64,000 nt of DNA, taken from positions 325,388 to 389,387 of the forward strand of contig CAYWJB010000002.1 of the NCBI GenBank assembly GCA_964458495.1, read 5' to 3'. Each line of letters opens with the position of its first letter. The first letter of the stretch is position 1. The DNA is from JANWVO01 sp964458495 (lineage in GTDB: Bacteria; Acidobacteriota; Terriglobia; Bryobacterales; Bryobacteraceae). Position numbers and translations under genes: made by a program. The notes under the pieces were generated by a model. The model was not told where the DNA came from. It did not search any database and saw only the letters and a list, made by a program, of their open reading frames with translations. Of the stretch, positions 9,909 through 18,877 are shown piece by piece.

Positions 9909-9958
9909 CCAGCCGCCTGCCATCCGCTGCCCTCCCGGGAGAGCCCGGAGGCGGCTGG
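9909..9958. terminator. Inverted repeat in the convergent gap
   Basis: CCAGCCGCCT (9909-9918) pairs perfectly with AGGCGGCTGG (9949-9958); the loop itself contains the palindrome CTCCCGGGAG. It lies between two convergent genes and may end transcription from either side, though no T-run is present. Confidence 0.35.
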
Positions 9959-10029
9959 ACGACAGCCGTTGTCCGTTGATCCCTCAAACGTGTCGCCGCC
10001 GGGAGGGTCCGGAAATTGGCCGGCGCTCT

Positions 10030-10746
10030 TCACTTCTTGGGGGCTGCGGGCTTGACCGGGGCACTCTTCTTCGTCGCCACCGGCTTGGCCGGCGGCGTCA
10101 GCACGATGCCCCCCTCGGGAACCGGCCCCACGCGCTCGATGCTCACCTTGGTCATGACGACCGGCGTGGAGGGCTTGTCGTTGGCGCCGCGGGGAACCCG
10201 CGCGATCTTGCCCACCAACTCCTGTCCTTCGACTACCTGGCCGAAGATCGTGTGCTTGCCGTTGAGGTGCGGCGTGGGAACCTCGGTGATGAAGAACTGA
10301 CAGGAACCCGTGTTGGGGCCGGCGTTGGCCATGGCCAGGCGCCCGGGGATGTCGAACTTGAGTGTGGGGTGAAACTCGTCCTTGATGACGGCGGTGCCGC
10401 CGGTGCCGTTGCCGAGCGGGTCGCCCCCCTGGATCATGAATCCGGGAATGACGCGGTGGAAGGTGAGGCCGTTGTAAAGCGGACGCCGCACGCGCGCGCC
10501 GGTTTTCGGGTCGGTCCAGGCCTTGCGCCCGAGGGCGAGATCGACAAAGTTGCGGACGGTGATGGGGGATTCCGCCTCGTACAGCTTCAGAACAATCCTG
10601 CCCATCGGCTCCTTGCCGTGGGAAATGTCAATGGTGGCATAGAGACCGTTTTCGCGGCCGGGCATCCCGGCCGGCGGCTGCGTCTGCCCGGCGGCCACGG
10701 CCAGTGCAATCAAAGCGGTGGAGAGCATCATGCCGAACTTCTTCAT
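10030..10746 (-). CDS. Exported cyclophilin-type peptidyl-prolyl isomerase
   Basis: This 238-residue protein catalyses cis-trans isomerisation of proline bonds and should act in the periplasm. A signal peptide (MKKFGMMLSTALIALAVAAG) precedes a compact cyclophilin domain at about residues 35-205. The domain shows the active-site arginine stretch FHRVIPGFMIQGGDPLGNGT and the substrate-pocket motif GSCQFFIT. The last 25 residues are a lysine/proline/alanine tail. Bacterial cyclophilins of this group are usually about 160-190 residues, so the tail is an extension. It is divergent from the KDPG aldolase gene, with 47 bases between starts. Confidence 0.9.
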   Translation of the reverse strand: MKKFGMMLSTALIALAVAAGQTQPPAGMPGRENGLYATIDISHGKEPMGRIVLKLYEAESPITVRNFVDLALGRKAWTDPKTGARVRRPLYNGLTFHRVIPGFMIQGGDPLGNGTGGTAVIKDEFHPTLKFDIPGRLAMANAGPNTGSCQFFITEVPTPHLNGKHTIFGQVVEGQELVGKIARVPRGANDKPSTPVVMTKVSIERVGPVPEGGIVLTPPAKPVATKKSAPVKPAAPKK

Positions 10747-10793
10747 GGTGACAGGATAGCGCGGCGCCGGAGCGGCGGTGATAGGATCGAAGC

Positions 10794-11456
10794 ATGAAAA
10801 AAGAGACGATTCTCTCCTCGATCCTCGAGATCGGCATCGTGCCGGTGGTGCGGGCGCCTTCGGCCGAGGGCGCCTACAAGGCGATCGAGGCGATCTACCG
10901 GGGAGGCATCCGCGCGGCCGAAGTGACCATGACAGTGCCGGGCGCGGTGAAGGTGCTGGAAAAGCTGGCCGATCAGTTCGGCGACCGGATGGTGCTGGGC
11001 GCGGGTACGGTGCTGGATGCGGAGACGTGCCGCATCTGCATGCTGGCCGGGGCGCAGTTCTTCGTCACGCCGGCTCTGAATCCGAAGACGATCGAGATGG
11101 CGCGCCGCTATTCGAAGCCGATCATGCCCGGCGCGCTGACGCCGACAGAGGTTCTGGCGGCGTGGGAAGCGGGCGCCGACATTGTGAAGGTGTTCCCGTG
11201 CGACAACGTCGGCGGGGCGAAGTACATCAAGGCGCTGAAAGGGCCGTTCCCGCAGATCGAACTGATTCCCACGGGCGGCGTGAGTCTTTCCACGGCCGGC
11301 GACTTCCTGAAAGCCGGGGCGTGCGCGGTTGCGGTAGGCGGCGAACTGGTGGACGCCAAGACGATCAGGGAAGAAAGGTTCGAGGTGTTCGAGGAGCGGG
11401 CGCGGCAGTTCCTGGAAGTGATCCGGAAGGCGCGCGAGGAGATGAAGGGCGTCTGA
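10794..11456 (+). CDS. eda: KDPG aldolase (2-dehydro-3-deoxyphosphogluconate aldolase)
   Basis: This 220-residue class I aldolase cleaves 2-keto-3-deoxy-6-phosphogluconate to pyruvate and glyceraldehyde 3-phosphate, the last step of the Entner-Doudoroff and uronate routes. Family marks are visible: GIVPVVRA near the start with the early glutamate (AAEVTMTVPGA), GAGTVLDAE, the Schiff-base lysine in ADIVKVFPCD, and the phosphate-binding PTGGVS. Length is normal for the KDPG/KHG family. An SDR that could feed ketogluconate breakdown is at 21385-22167, but the two genes are not linked in an operon. Confidence 0.92.
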   Translation: MKKETILSSILEIGIVPVVRAPSAEGAYKAIEAIYRGGIRAAEVTMTVPGAVKVLEKLADQFGDRMVLGAGTVLDAETCRICMLAGAQFFVTPALNPKTIEMARRYSKPIMPGALTPTEVLAAWEAGADIVKVFPCDNVGGAKYIKALKGPFPQIELIPTGGVSLSTAGDFLKAGACAVAVGGELVDAKTIREERFEVFEERARQFLEVIRKAREEMKGV

Positions 11457-11483
11457 AGGCGCTCTGCTAAAATCAGGGAGTCC

Positions 11484-11654
11484 ATGGCGATCAGTCAGGA
11501 TCTTCTCGACATTCTTGTGTGTCCGGTCTGCAAGGAGCCCGTGCAGCTGACCGAGGACCAGCAGGGGTTGAAGTGCCCCAAATGCCGCCGCGTGTATCCG
11601 ATCCGGGAAGACATCCCGGTGATGCTGGTGAGCGAGGCGACGATCGAAGAGTAG
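11484..11654 (+). CDS. Trm112/YcaR-like small zinc-ribbon protein
   Basis: A 56-residue protein of the Trm112 (UPF0434) family. It carries two CxxC knuckles (LVCPVCKEP and LKCPKCRRVYPI) followed by the family's IPVMLVSEA end. In other organisms Trm112 binds and activates methyltransferases; bacterial members have no settled role but often sit with lipid A or LPS genes. Here it lies directly before a heptosyltransferase-like gene (8 bases to its start) and an MsbA-like exporter, which fits that pattern. ATG 11484 is the only sensible start. Confidence 0.85.
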   Translation: MAISQDLLDILVCPVCKEPVQLTEDQQGLKCPKCRRVYPIREDIPVMLVSEATIEE

Positions 11655-11662
11655 CCGCACGC

Positions 11663-12577
11663 ATGGCGCCTGCGCTCGACAGCCTGAGCCCGGGGGCGCG
11701 GGTGCTGATGATGCGCCTGCGGTCGCTGGGCGATTGCGTGCTGACGACGCCGGCGCTCGAACTGCTGCGCGCTTTTCGGCCGGACCTGCGCGTGGCGGTG
11801 GCGGTGGAGCCGCGCTTTGCCGCGGTTTTCGAGCATCACCCTGCGGTGGACGCGATTCTCGATCCTTCGCCCGCTTCGATTCGCCCCTGGAAGCCGGAAC
11901 TGGCGGTCAATCTGCACGGCGGAACGCGCAGCGCCTGGCTGATGCTGGCAAGCGGGGCGCGGGTGCGCGCAGGCTTCGGGCACCACCGCTTTGCATGGAC
12001 GTACGACGTGCGCATCCCGCGGGCGCAGGAGATCCTGGGCGAGGAGCGGGTGGTCCACACCGCGGAACATCTGGCATCGGCCATGTTTTATCTCGGCGTC
12101 CCCCGCGCGGAGATCCCGAGGGCGCGTCTGTACGGCGCCGTGCCGCCGCGCCGCGCGCCCTATGCGGTGATCCATCCCTTCGCGGCGGCGGCGGACAAGC
12201 GCTGGCCCGCGGAGCGGTTTGTGGAGCTGGGCCGGCTGCTGAGGCGCGGGCACGGGCTGGACGTAGTGGTGCTGGGCGCCGCCGCGGATGACTTCGGGCC
12301 ATTCGGAGAATTCGAGTGCGTGCAGGGCGCGCCGCTCGGCGAGGCGAAGGGGTGGATCGCCGGAGCGAAGCTGTTTGCGGGCAACGACAGCGGCCCGGCA
12401 CACATGGCGGCGGCGCTCGGCGTGCCGGCGGTGGTGCTGTTCGGACGGTCCGACCCGCGGATCTGGGGCCCGTGGCGCGCCGAAGCGGAGGTGCTGCACT
12501 CCCCCGGGGGTCTCGATGCGATTCCGGTGGAATGCGCGGCGGAAGCAGCCGAGCGGTTGAGGGCGCGCGCATGGTGA
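11663..12577 (+). CDS. Glycosyltransferase family 9 (heptosyltransferase-like)
   Basis: This 304-residue GT9 enzyme likely adds a heptose or related sugar to lipid A core oligosaccharide on the cytoplasmic face. The N-terminal MMRLRSLGDCVLTTPAL is the family's opening Rossmann element, followed by lipid-contacting helices; the donor-binding C-terminal half shows HPFAAAADKRWPAERF and the signature FAGNDSGPAHMAAALGVP. ATG 11663 was chosen over upstream starts that run into the Trm112-like gene. Its end overlaps the next gene by 7 bases, which suggests co-expression with the lipid exporter. Confidence 0.85.
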   Translation: MAPALDSLSPGARVLMMRLRSLGDCVLTTPALELLRAFRPDLRVAVAVEPRFAAVFEHHPAVDAILDPSPASIRPWKPELAVNLHGGTRSAWLMLASGARVRAGFGHHRFAWTYDVRIPRAQEILGEERVVHTAEHLASAMFYLGVPRAEIPRARLYGAVPPRRAPYAVIHPFAAAADKRWPAERFVELGRLLRRGHGLDVVVLGAAADDFGPFGEFECVQGAPLGEAKGWIAGAKLFAGNDSGPAHMAAALGVPAVVLFGRSDPRIWGPWRAEAEVLHSPGGLDAIPVECAAEAAERLRARAW

Positions 12578-14391
12578 GAGAAACATGGCGGCTGCTGGCC
12601 TATGCGCAGCGTTACACGCCCGTGCTCGCCGTGGCGGTGTTTTTGATGCTTGTCTCCGGCGCGGGCCGCGCCATGCTGCCTGTGCTGCTGAAGCCGGTGT
12701 TCGACCGCGTGCTGGAGCCTGCCTCGCCGGAGGCGCGCGTGCCGCTGCCGGTACCGAAGTGGACGGGCGTGGAGCTCTATCTGGACCAGCTGATCCCCTT
12801 CCCTGTTCACAACGTCTGGACCATGGTGGCCATTGCCATCCTGATGGTCTTTTTCGTCAAGGGAATCGCCGACTACCTGGGGAACTACCTGATCAGTTAT
12901 GCGGGCCTGGGGGCGGTGACCGACCTCCGGCAGAAGACGTTCGACAAGGTGATCCGCGAGGAGCACGCGTTCTTCAGCTCGCATTCGACGGGGCGGCTGA
13001 TGTCGTCGATTCTGAGCGACATCGAAAAGATCCAGCTGGCGGTGTCGCAAATGCTGGCGGACTGGTTCCGGCAAACCTTCGCGGCGGCGGGCATGTGTTA
13101 CGTGCTGGTGCAGAACGACTGGAAGCTGGCGCTGGTGTCAATCACCGTGCTGCCGTTCGTGCTGCTGCCCACGGCGCGGCTGGGCAAGCGGATCCGCAAG
13201 AGCACGCGGCGCGCACAGGACGAGGCCGCGGCGATGAGCGAGATCCTCCAGGAGGGGTTCAGCGGACACGCCGTAGTAAAGAGCTTCACGGCGGAGGCGA
13301 TGGAGAGCGCCAAGTTCCGGCGCGTGGCGCAGCGGTTCCGGCAGGCGAGCCTGAAGTACATCGCCATGCAGGGGCTGCCCTCGCCGATCATCGAGTTTTT
13401 CGGAGCGGTGACAATCGTGGGCCTGCTGACCTACGCGCGGGAGCAGATCAAGGCCGGGCAGATGACCACCGGCGACTTCATGTCGTTCGTCACGGCGCTG
13501 CTGCTGCTGTACGAGCCCGTGAAGAGGCTGGCCGGGATCCACAACATCTTCCAGCAGGCAGCCGGCGCGAGCCAGCGCGTGTTCGAATACCTGGACCGCA
13601 AGCCGCTGGTGAGCGAGCGCCCCGGTGCGCGGGAACTCACCGGGCTGTGTGAGGCGATCGAGTTCGACCATGTAAGCTTCCGGTATCCGGACGCGCAGAA
13701 CGGGGAGGCGCTGAAGGACGTGACCCTGCGCGTGGAGAAGGGCGAGGTGGCGGCGGTGGTGGGTCCAAGCGGCGCGGGAAAGACGACGCTGGCGGCGCTG
13801 CTGGTGCGCTTCTACGATCCGGCGGAAGGGGCGGTGCGGATCGACGGGACCGACATCCGCGAGTTCACGCTGAAATCGCTGCGGCGCCAGATCGCGATGG
13901 TCGGGCAGGAGACGTTTCTGTTCAACGACACGGTGGAGGCCAACATCCGCTACGGCCGCCCCGGCGCCACGCGCGAGGAAGTGGAAGAAGCCGCCCGGGC
14001 GGCGATGGCGCACGATTTCATCTGTGAGCTGCCGAAGGGCTACGACACCGTAGTGGGGGAGCGCGGCACGAAGCTGAGCGGCGGGCAGCGGCAACGGCTG
14101 GCGATTGCGCGGGCGCTGCTGAAGAACGCGCCCATCCTGGTGCTGGACGAGGCGACATCGCAGCTGGACACGGAGAGCGAGGCGCTGGTGCAGCGGGCGC
14201 TGGCGAACCTGATGGCGAACCGCACGGTGATCGTGATCGCGCACCGGCTGTCGACGATCCGGCGCGCCGACAGGATCGTGGTGCTGAGCGATGGGCGGGT
14301 GACCGAGATGGGCACGCATGCCGAACTGCTGGAGCAGGGCGGGATCTATCAGCGGCTGCACGAGTTGCAATCGGTGGATTGGGAGCATTGA
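12571..14391 (+). CDS. MsbA-like ABC exporter (lipid A flippase family)
   Basis: A 606-residue half-transporter with a fused six-helix membrane domain (about residues 1-320) and an ATPase domain (about 350-600). The ATPase has Walker A GPSGAGKTT, Q-loop GQETFLF, signature LSGGQRQRLAIARALL, Walker B ILVLDEATS and the H-loop IAHRLST. By family and by the GT9 gene it overlaps, the best call is the flippase of lipid A-core or another glycolipid across the inner membrane. GTG/ATG options upstream lie inside the GT9 gene, so ATG 12571 is preferred. A second, more divergent half-transporter is at 33222-35039. Confidence 0.85.
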   Translation: MVRETWRLLAYAQRYTPVLAVAVFLMLVSGAGRAMLPVLLKPVFDRVLEPASPEARVPLPVPKWTGVELYLDQLIPFPVHNVWTMVAIAILMVFFVKGIADYLGNYLISYAGLGAVTDLRQKTFDKVIREEHAFFSSHSTGRLMSSILSDIEKIQLAVSQMLADWFRQTFAAAGMCYVLVQNDWKLALVSITVLPFVLLPTARLGKRIRKSTRRAQDEAAAMSEILQEGFSGHAVVKSFTAEAMESAKFRRVAQRFRQASLKYIAMQGLPSPIIEFFGAVTIVGLLTYAREQIKAGQMTTGDFMSFVTALLLLYEPVKRLAGIHNIFQQAAGASQRVFEYLDRKPLVSERPGARELTGLCEAIEFDHVSFRYPDAQNGEALKDVTLRVEKGEVAAVVGPSGAGKTTLAALLVRFYDPAEGAVRIDGTDIREFTLKSLRRQIAMVGQETFLFNDTVEANIRYGRPGATREEVEEAARAAMAHDFICELPKGYDTVVGERGTKLSGGQRQRLAIARALLKNAPILVLDEATSQLDTESEALVQRALANLMANRTVIVIAHRLSTIRRADRIVVLSDGRVTEMGTHAELLEQGGIYQRLHELQSVDWEH

Positions 14392-14394
14392 CAC

Positions 14395-15291
14395 ATGAGC
14401 CTGAAAAGCATGACGGGCTACGCGCGGGCGCGGCGGTCGAACGAACTGGGAGAGGTCGTGGCGACAGCCCGGAGCGTGAACCACCGCGGGCTGGATCTCC
14501 ACGTTTACGCGGGCGAGAACCTGGAGGCGTTCGAGCCCGCGCTGCGCGCGGCGGCCAAGCGCCACATCAAGCGCGGACACCTGAGCCTGCGCGTGAACTT
14601 CACGCCGGCGCACGCGGGCGCGGGCGCGGCGCTGAACCGCCCGCTGTTCGAAGCGTATCTCAAGGCGGTGGAGGAGGCGCGGCGGGACTACGGCGTGGAG
14701 GGAGAGCCGCGGCTGGACACGGCGCTGCGCATTCCCGGCATGCTGGCGCAGGCGGCGGCAGAGGAGGAGGCGCCGGAAGGGCTGGAGGCGCTGGTGGTGG
14801 AGGCCGCGGAGGCGGCGCTGGCTGCGCTGGACGAGTTCCGGGCGCGCGAGGGGGCGGATCTGAAGCGGATCGTCAAGGAACTGAACGATGCGATCCGGCG
14901 CGACGTCGAGGCGGTGGAGGCGTGCCGGATGCCGGCGATGGAACACTACCGCGCGCGGCTGGAGCAGCGGCTGAAGGAGCTGACGCAGGGCATGGATCTG
15001 GACGCGCAGCGGCTGGCGCAGGAGGCGGCGATCCTGGCCGACAAGTCCGACATAGCCGAGGAGGTGGGACGGCTGAAAGTGCACACGCAGGAGCTGGATG
15101 CGATGCTGGAGGCTGGCGGGGAGGCCGGCAAGAAGCTGGATTTTCTGATGCAGGAGATGAGCCGCGAGACCAACACGATCCTGTCGAAAACGGGCGGAGC
15201 GGGCGAGTTCGGGCTGCGCGTGACGTCGCTGGCTTTGGAGATCAAGGCCAATATCGAACGGATCCGGGAACAGGCGCTGAATCTGGAATGA
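14395..15291 (+). CDS. yicC: YicC family endoribonuclease
   Basis: This 298-residue protein belongs to the YicC/YloC family, linked in E. coli to RNA decay. It opens with the hallmark MSLKSMTGYARA, followed by SVNHRGLDLHV, and ends with the conserved C-terminal block EMSRETNTILSK and VTSLALEIKANIERIREQ. Length is normal. It starts 3 bases after the exporter gene and its TGA overlaps the guanylate kinase ATG as ATGA, so it is translationally coupled with the gmk-rpoZ-coaBC run, an order seen in many bacteria. Confidence 0.92.
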   Translation: MSLKSMTGYARARRSNELGEVVATARSVNHRGLDLHVYAGENLEAFEPALRAAAKRHIKRGHLSLRVNFTPAHAGAGAALNRPLFEAYLKAVEEARRDYGVEGEPRLDTALRIPGMLAQAAAEEEAPEGLEALVVEAAEAALAALDEFRAREGADLKRIVKELNDAIRRDVEAVEACRMPAMEHYRARLEQRLKELTQGMDLDAQRLAQEAAILADKSDIAEEVGRLKVHTQELDAMLEAGGEAGKKLDFLMQEMSRETNTILSKTGGAGEFGLRVTSLALEIKANIERIREQALNLE

Positions 15292-15917
15292 GCCAGGTAT
15301 TCATCATTTCCGCCCCTTCGGGATCGGGCAAGTCTACGCTGGTGAACAGCCTGCTGGAGCATGAGCCGGGGCTCGTGTTCTCCGTGAGCTACACGACGCG
15401 CGAGCCGCGGGGGCAGGAGCAGGAGGGCCGCGAGTATCATTTCGTGTCGCGGGAAGAGTTCCGGCGGATGGTCGACGCCGGCGAGTTCATCGAGTGGGCG
15501 CAGGTGTTCGAGGACTACTACGGGACGCACCGCCGCTACGTGGACCAGGGACGGGCGGAGGGCCGTGACGTCGTGCTCGACATCGACGTGCAGGGTGCGC
15601 GACAATTAAAGGAAAAGCTCCCCGAAGCCGTGAGCATCTTCATTTTGGCGCCCTCGCGCGAAGAGCTCGAAAAGAGGCTGCGCGCGCGTGGCGACGTCAG
15701 CGAGGCCGTGATCCGGAAACGGCTGGCCAAAGCGGCGGGGGAGATCCGGGAATTCGGCCGGTACGATTACGTGCTGGTGAACGACGACTTGCAGGCGGCA
15801 GCCGAACGCCTGCTGTGGATTGTGAGGACAGCGCGGCTGCGCGCGGCCAACTCGGAGGTGCAGGCGCGGGTCCGGCAGATTCTGGCGACATTCGAGCAGG
15901 AAGAGAGAACGGCATGA
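15288..15917 (+). CDS. gmk: Guanylate kinase
   Basis: This 209-residue enzyme phosphorylates GMP to GDP. It shows P-loop SAPSGSGKSTL, the GMP-binding block SVSYTTREPRGQEQEG-EYHF, VLDIDVQGA, and the LID arginines RLRARGDVSEAVIRKRL. The start is fixed by the ATGA overlap with yicC at 15288, and the stop overlaps the rpoZ ATG in the same way. Confidence 0.95.
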   Translation: MSQVFIISAPSGSGKSTLVNSLLEHEPGLVFSVSYTTREPRGQEQEGREYHFVSREEFRRMVDAGEFIEWAQVFEDYYGTHRRYVDQGRAEGRDVVLDIDVQGARQLKEKLPEAVSIFILAPSREELEKRLRARGDVSEAVIRKRLAKAAGEIREFGRYDYVLVNDDLQAAAERLLWIVRTARLRAANSEVQARVRQILATFEQEERTA

Positions 15918-16159
15918 GCGAGAACACGAGGCGGCCATTCAACGTGATTCCGGACGATCCGGAACAGAGCGTGTACCGGTTCATCATCGTGGCGGCGAAG
16001 CGGGCGCGGCAGCTGCAAAGCGGGCAGCGCGCGCTGCTGCCGGGCACCATCAAGAAACCGACGGTGATGGCGATGGAGGAAGTGCGGCGCGGGCTCATCG
16101 AATACTGGGACCCGGCGACGCAGGCCTCCGGACAGCCCGAAGGCGGCGAGCAGATCTGA
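15914..16159 (+). CDS. rpoZ: DNA-directed RNA polymerase omega subunit
   Basis: This 81-residue protein is the omega subunit, which helps fold and hold beta-prime in RNA polymerase. The core FIIVAAKRARQLQSG is the conserved omega helix; KKPTVMAMEEVRRGLI matches the second conserved block. Its start overlaps the gmk stop (ATGA), the usual gmk-rpoZ pairing, and coaBC follows after 13 bases. Confidence 0.9.
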   Translation: MSENTRRPFNVIPDDPEQSVYRFIIVAAKRARQLQSGQRALLPGTIKKPTVMAMEEVRRGLIEYWDPATQASGQPEGGEQI

Positions 16160-16172
16160 CGCGGAGCCGGCG

Positions 16173-17405
16173 ATGGCTGCATGGCGCGCGGTCGTGGGCG
16201 TTGGCGGCGGCATCGCCGCTTACAAGGCGGCGGAGCTGGTGCGGGCGCTGGCGCGCCGCGGCATCGAGCCGCAGGTGGTGATGACCGCGGCGGCAGAGGA
16301 GTTCCTCCGCCCGCTGACCTTCGCCGCGCTGACAGGACGCAAGGTGATCACCTCGCTGTTCGGGTCCACGCCGGACGAGGTGCTTTCCTCGAGCGTCGAG
16401 CACATCGGCGTGGCGCGCGAGAACGATCTGCTGATCGTGGCGCCTGCCACGGCCGACCTGCTGGCGAAGTTCGCTCACGGGCTGGCAGGCGACTTCCTCT
16501 CCACGCTGTACCTCGCCTTCGACCGGCAGGTGCTGCTGGCGCCGTCGATGAACACCGCAATGTGGCGGCACGCCGCCACGCAGGCCAACGTGGCCGCCCT
16601 CCGGGCGCGCGGGCACGTGGTGATGGAACCCGATGAGGGCGATCTGGCTTGCGGGGAGACGGGCGCCGGGCGGCTGCCGGAGCCGGAACGGATCGCCGAA
16701 GAGGCGCATTACCTGCTGGCGCGGCGGGACGACCTGGACGGCGAAACCGTGCTGGTGACCGCCGGGCCGACGCGCGAGCCGCTCGACCCTGTGCGCTTCC
16801 TTTCCAACCGCTCCAGCGGCAAGATGGGCTACGCTCTGGCGGAAGCCGCAGCCTGGCGCGGCGCAAGAGTGATCCTCGTCAGCGGCCCGGTGGAGCTGAC
16901 GCCGCCGTTGCATGTGGAGACGGTGCGCGTGGAAACCGCGCGCCAGATGCGCGACGCGGTGATGGCGCGCTTGCCGGAATGCACCATCGTGATCAAGAGC
17001 GCCGCAGTGGCGGACTACCACGTGGCTCAAGTTCCGGCGCAGAAACTGAAGAAGACGGCGACGCGGATGTCGCTGGAACTGGATCCGACTCCCGACATCC
17101 TGGCCGAAGCCGGCGCCGAGATCGAACGGGCGCAGCGCGGCCAGCTCCTGATCGGGTTCGCCGCCGAGACCGAGAACGTAGTGGCCGAAGCGAAGCGCAA
17201 GCTCAAGGCCAAGCGCTGCCACATGGTGGTGGCCAACAACGTGGCAGCAGAAGGGCTGGGCTTCGAAAGCGACGAGAACGAAGTGACGCTCGTGACTCAA
17301 GCAGGGGACGTGATCGAACTCGAGCGCGCGAGGAAGCGCGAGCTGGCGGACCGCATTCTGGACGAGGCGCTGCGCCTGCGGCTGGCCCTCTACAGCCGGA
17401 GCTGA
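16173..17405 (+). CDS. coaBC: Bifunctional phosphopantothenoylcysteine decarboxylase/synthetase
   Basis: This 410-residue enzyme joins 4-phosphopantothenate to cysteine and decarboxylates the product, two steps of CoA synthesis. The N-terminal flavin-binding CoaC half (about 1-185) has GGGIAAYKAAELVRAL, the ADLLAKFAHGLAGD region and the substrate motif APSMNTAMW. The CoaB half (about 190-405) has VTAGPTREPLDPVRFLSNRS and the KLKK element near IKSAAVADYHV. Length is typical. It is the last of the yicC-gmk-rpoZ-coaBC string. Confidence 0.95.
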   Translation: MAAWRAVVGVGGGIAAYKAAELVRALARRGIEPQVVMTAAAEEFLRPLTFAALTGRKVITSLFGSTPDEVLSSSVEHIGVARENDLLIVAPATADLLAKFAHGLAGDFLSTLYLAFDRQVLLAPSMNTAMWRHAATQANVAALRARGHVVMEPDEGDLACGETGAGRLPEPERIAEEAHYLLARRDDLDGETVLVTAGPTREPLDPVRFLSNRSSGKMGYALAEAAAWRGARVILVSGPVELTPPLHVETVRVETARQMRDAVMARLPECTIVIKSAAVADYHVAQVPAQKLKKTATRMSLELDPTPDILAEAGAEIERAQRGQLLIGFAAETENVVAEAKRKLKAKRCHMVVANNVAAEGLGFESDENEVTLVTQAGDVIELERARKRELADRILDEALRLRLALYSRS

Positions 17406-17412
17406 GGGCGGG

Positions 17413-18261
17413 ATGGACACGCGCGAGCTGCGGCGGTGGCTGGAGTTTTACCGCGATCTGGGAGTGAACACGCTATACCTGGACCGGGACATGACTGCGG
17501 CGCCGCCCGCGGGCCTCTCGCCGGAACAGCCGCACCCGGCCGGGAAGCAGGAGGCGCCGGCCGAGCCGCCGTCGCGAAGTACGGCCAAGACGGCGCCACC
17601 CGCACCTGCGGTCCCCAAGGCCGCCCCCGGGCTTGTACCGCTGTTTGATCCGGGCCCGGAAGGGGACACGCTGGAGCGCATCGTGACTGACATCGGCGAC
17701 TGCCGCCGCTGCCGGCTTTGCGAGGGCAGGACGAAGATCGTCTTCGGGAGCGGAAACCCGCAGGCGAGACTCGTGTTCGTCGGCGAGGGGCCGGGCGAGG
17801 ACGAGGACCTGCAAGGACTGCCGTTCGTCGGCCGCGCCGGACAACTGCTGACGCAGATGATCAACAACACCGCCGCCAGGGAAGGCATGAACGTGCGCCG
17901 GGAGGACGTCTATATCTGCAATGTGGTGAAGTGCCGTCCTCCGAAGAACCGCACGCCGGAGCCGGACGAGATGGAGATCTGCGGACAGTTCCTGTTCCGC
18001 CAGCTGAATGTGATCCGGCCGCGGGCCATTTGCGCTCTGGGCGCCACCGCGGCCAAGGCCCTGCTGGGCGCAAAGGAAGGCATCACCAAGTTGCGCGGCC
18101 GGTGGCACAGTTGGAGGGACATTCCGGTGATGCCGACCTATCACCCCTCCTACCTTCTCCGGCCCTACAATCAAAACGCCAAGCGGGAGGCGTGGGAAGA
18201 CCTCAAGAAGGTGCTGCACTATGTCTACGACGAGCCGCCGCGGCCTCTTTCTGACTTTTGA
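17413..18261 (+). CDS. Type-4 (iron-sulfur) uracil-DNA glycosylase
   Basis: This 282-residue protein should excise uracil from DNA to start base-excision repair. After an unusual proline-rich N-terminal extension of about 85 residues comes the family-4 fold. C100/C103 (CRLC) and C174/C190 (C-x15-C) have the cluster-ligand spacing. Motif A is VFVGEGPGEDED followed by GLPFVGRAG, and motif B is HPSYLLR. Family 4 usually has GEAPG at motif A; here it is GEGPG. It starts 7 bases after coaBC and overlaps the thymidylate kinase start by 41 bases, so repair of uracil and dTTP supply are co-expressed. Confidence 0.88.
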   Translation: MDTRELRRWLEFYRDLGVNTLYLDRDMTAAPPAGLSPEQPHPAGKQEAPAEPPSRSTAKTAPPAPAVPKAAPGLVPLFDPGPEGDTLERIVTDIGDCRRCRLCEGRTKIVFGSGNPQARLVFVGEGPGEDEDLQGLPFVGRAGQLLTQMINNTAAREGMNVRREDVYICNVVKCRPPKNRTPEPDEMEICGQFLFRQLNVIRPRAICALGATAAKALLGAKEGITKLRGRWHSWRDIPVMPTYHPSYLLRPYNQNAKREAWEDLKKVLHYVYDEPPRPLSDF

Positions 18262-18877
18262 GGGACTCGACGGCAGCGGCAAGACCACGCAGATGCGGCG
18301 CCTGGCGGCGCGGCTGCGGGCCTCGGGCGAGGACGTGGTGGAGCTGGCCGAGCCGGGAACGACGGAAATCGGGAAAAAAATCCGCGGGATTTTGCTCGAC
18401 CCGGCGCATGAAATGCTCTCTCCCGTGGCCGAAATGCTGCTCTATTTCGCAGCCCGGGCTCAAACGGTGGATGAGATCCTGCGGCCCGCTCTGGAAGCGG
18501 GCAAGACCGTTCTGAGCGACCGCTGGACGGACTCGACACGGGCCTATCAGGGCTTCGGGCGCGGACTGGGGCTGGAATGGATCGACGCGCTCGACCGGAT
18601 CGCCTGCCGCGGAATCGAACCGGATTTGACCGTGCTGGTTGAGATTGGCGTGGATGACGGGCTGGGCCGGGCGCGGGCCCGCAACGCGGGAGAAGCCGCC
18701 CGGGAGACGCGAATGGACGAGCAGAGCCGGGCGTTCTACGAACGCGTGGTGGAGGGTTACCGGCAGCTGGCGGAGAGATGCTCCCGCATTGTTCCGGTGG
18801 ACGGGCGGGGCGCCGAAGACGAGGTGGAGACGCGCGTGTGGAGCGCAGTGGAGGAGTTCCGGAGGAAGCGTGTTTAG
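18221..18877 (+). CDS. tmk: Thymidylate kinase
   Basis: This 218-residue enzyme phosphorylates dTMP to dTDP. P-loop FEGLDGSGKTTQMRRL, the substrate-side ELAEPGTTEIGKKIR, the DR-x motif LSDRWTDSTRAYQG, and the LID region RARNAGEAARETRMD are visible. Its ATG lies inside the uracil-DNA glycosylase gene and its stop overlaps the start of the delta-prime gene, so the three are tightly coupled. tmk-holB is a common bacterial pair. Confidence 0.93.
   Translation: MSTTSRRGLFLTFEGLDGSGKTTQMRRLAARLRASGEDVVELAEPGTTEIGKKIRGILLDPAHEMLSPVAEMLLYFAARAQTVDEILRPALEAGKTVLSDRWTDSTRAYQGFGRGLGLEWIDALDRIACRGIEPDLTVLVEIGVDDGLGRARARNAGEAARETRMDEQSRAFYERVVEGYRQLAERCSRIVPVDGRGAEDEVETRVWSAVEEFRRKRV

Noticed and set aside
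11519..11662. Longer N-terminus for the GT9 glycosyltransferase
   Set aside because: It would overlap almost all of the Trm112-like gene in another frame and adds glycine/arginine-rich residues unlike the family.
14379..15287. A 500-residue fusion upstream of guanylate kinase
   Set aside because: The first 300 codons are a GC-rich shadow of yicC; the kinase starts at the ATGA overlap.
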